NCBI GenBank assembly: GCA_965220365.1
Contig: OZ244823.1
Location: 1,364,001-1,428,000 of the forward strand
DNA: 64,000 nucleotides
Origin: Bin80 sp965220365
GTDB taxonomy: Bacteria > Bacteroidota > Rhodothermia > Rhodothermales > Bin80
Direction: 5' to 3'
Of this stretch, positions 63,992-64,000 are shown piece by piece. The notes under the pieces were generated by a model. It worked only from the letters and a program-made list of their open reading frames with translations. It was not told the origin of the DNA and searched no databases. The position numbers and the translations under genes were made by a program. Each line of letters starts with the position of its first letter. The stretch's first letter is position 1.

Positions 63992-64000
63992 TGTGCGGGG

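Larger units (their letters stand above)
63194..64000 (+). mobile_element. Group II intron, apparently lacking most of its reverse transcriptase gene
   Basis: Begins with GTGCG, the group II 5' consensus, exactly at the breakpoint of IS110 homology. Domain I-III-like sequence follows, including GGTGAAAGTCCCGTAGTATG and the paired CGACA/TGTCG element. Only about 40 codons resembling the start of an intron-encoded protein are seen before a domain V hairpin near the window end. Domain VI and the 3' splice site lie outside the window, so the total would be about 850-870 bases. Confidence 0.68.

Overview
The window looks like a chromosomal stretch from an aerobic, probably marine member of the Bacteroidota/Rhodothermota side of the tree. 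The evidence is the family content (DUF2723 membrane protein, DUF2911, beta-propeller lipoproteins, a YbeY with the GYxD variant of its motif), a promoter of the form TTTG-N20-TAnnTTTG before the respiratory cluster, and many 1-4 base gene overlaps. No rRNA, tRNA or CRISPR array was seen. The taxonomic call is an inference from gene families, not a phylogeny.

Region 1 (1-29.7 kb) is mostly housekeeping and accessory metabolism: the 5' part of uvrB, an amidohydrolase-DUF2911 fusion, ilvE, a GT2 glycosyltransferase, a complete IS1634-type insertion sequence (4540-6645), and a minus-strand operon of a GcvT-like protein, two CrtI/PYROXD2-like oxidoreductases, an HtrA-like protease lipoprotein, a beta-propeller lipoprotein and a BchI-like AAA+ protein. 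A plus-strand operon follows two palindromes: galactokinase, a DapA-family lyase and a 1010-residue kinase-M23-aminotransferase fusion. Then come an FKBP lipoprotein, aminopeptidase P, mtaB, a patch of transposase remnants (23.6-24.4 kb), a DUF2723 membrane protein, ybeY and a double DoxX protein.

Region 2 (30-34.6 kb) is accessory: a DUF1640-like coiled-coil protein, an IS110-family element, and a beta-propeller lipoprotein paired with a small secreted Cys-containing peptide.

Region 3 (34.6-51 kb) is respiratory and is the most interesting part. One tightly packed plus-strand cluster encodes a CydA-like membrane protein with no CydB, three membrane-bound c-type cytochromes (one with an ethylbenzene-dehydrogenase-type domain), a NirJ/AhbC-like radical SAM protein, a seven-Cys ferredoxin, a UspA-UspA-rubredoxin fusion, an Mrp-type ATPase and a zinc-ribbon protein. 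Three of these proteins carry PCP_red domains, known from the C-terminus of BchB/ChlB, five copies in all. I infer a dedicated tetrapyrrole or Fe-S maturation pathway for the CydA-like complex. An aa3-type heme-copper oxidase operon preceded by a cupredoxin lipoprotein follows.

Region 4 (51-64 kb) holds a MITE-like element, a 3606-residue Calx-beta repeat surface protein with a C-terminal outer-membrane barrel and a 13-base C tract near its start (a candidate phase-variation switch), and at the right edge a second, diverged IS110 copy interrupted by a group II intron that has apparently lost most of its reverse transcriptase gene.
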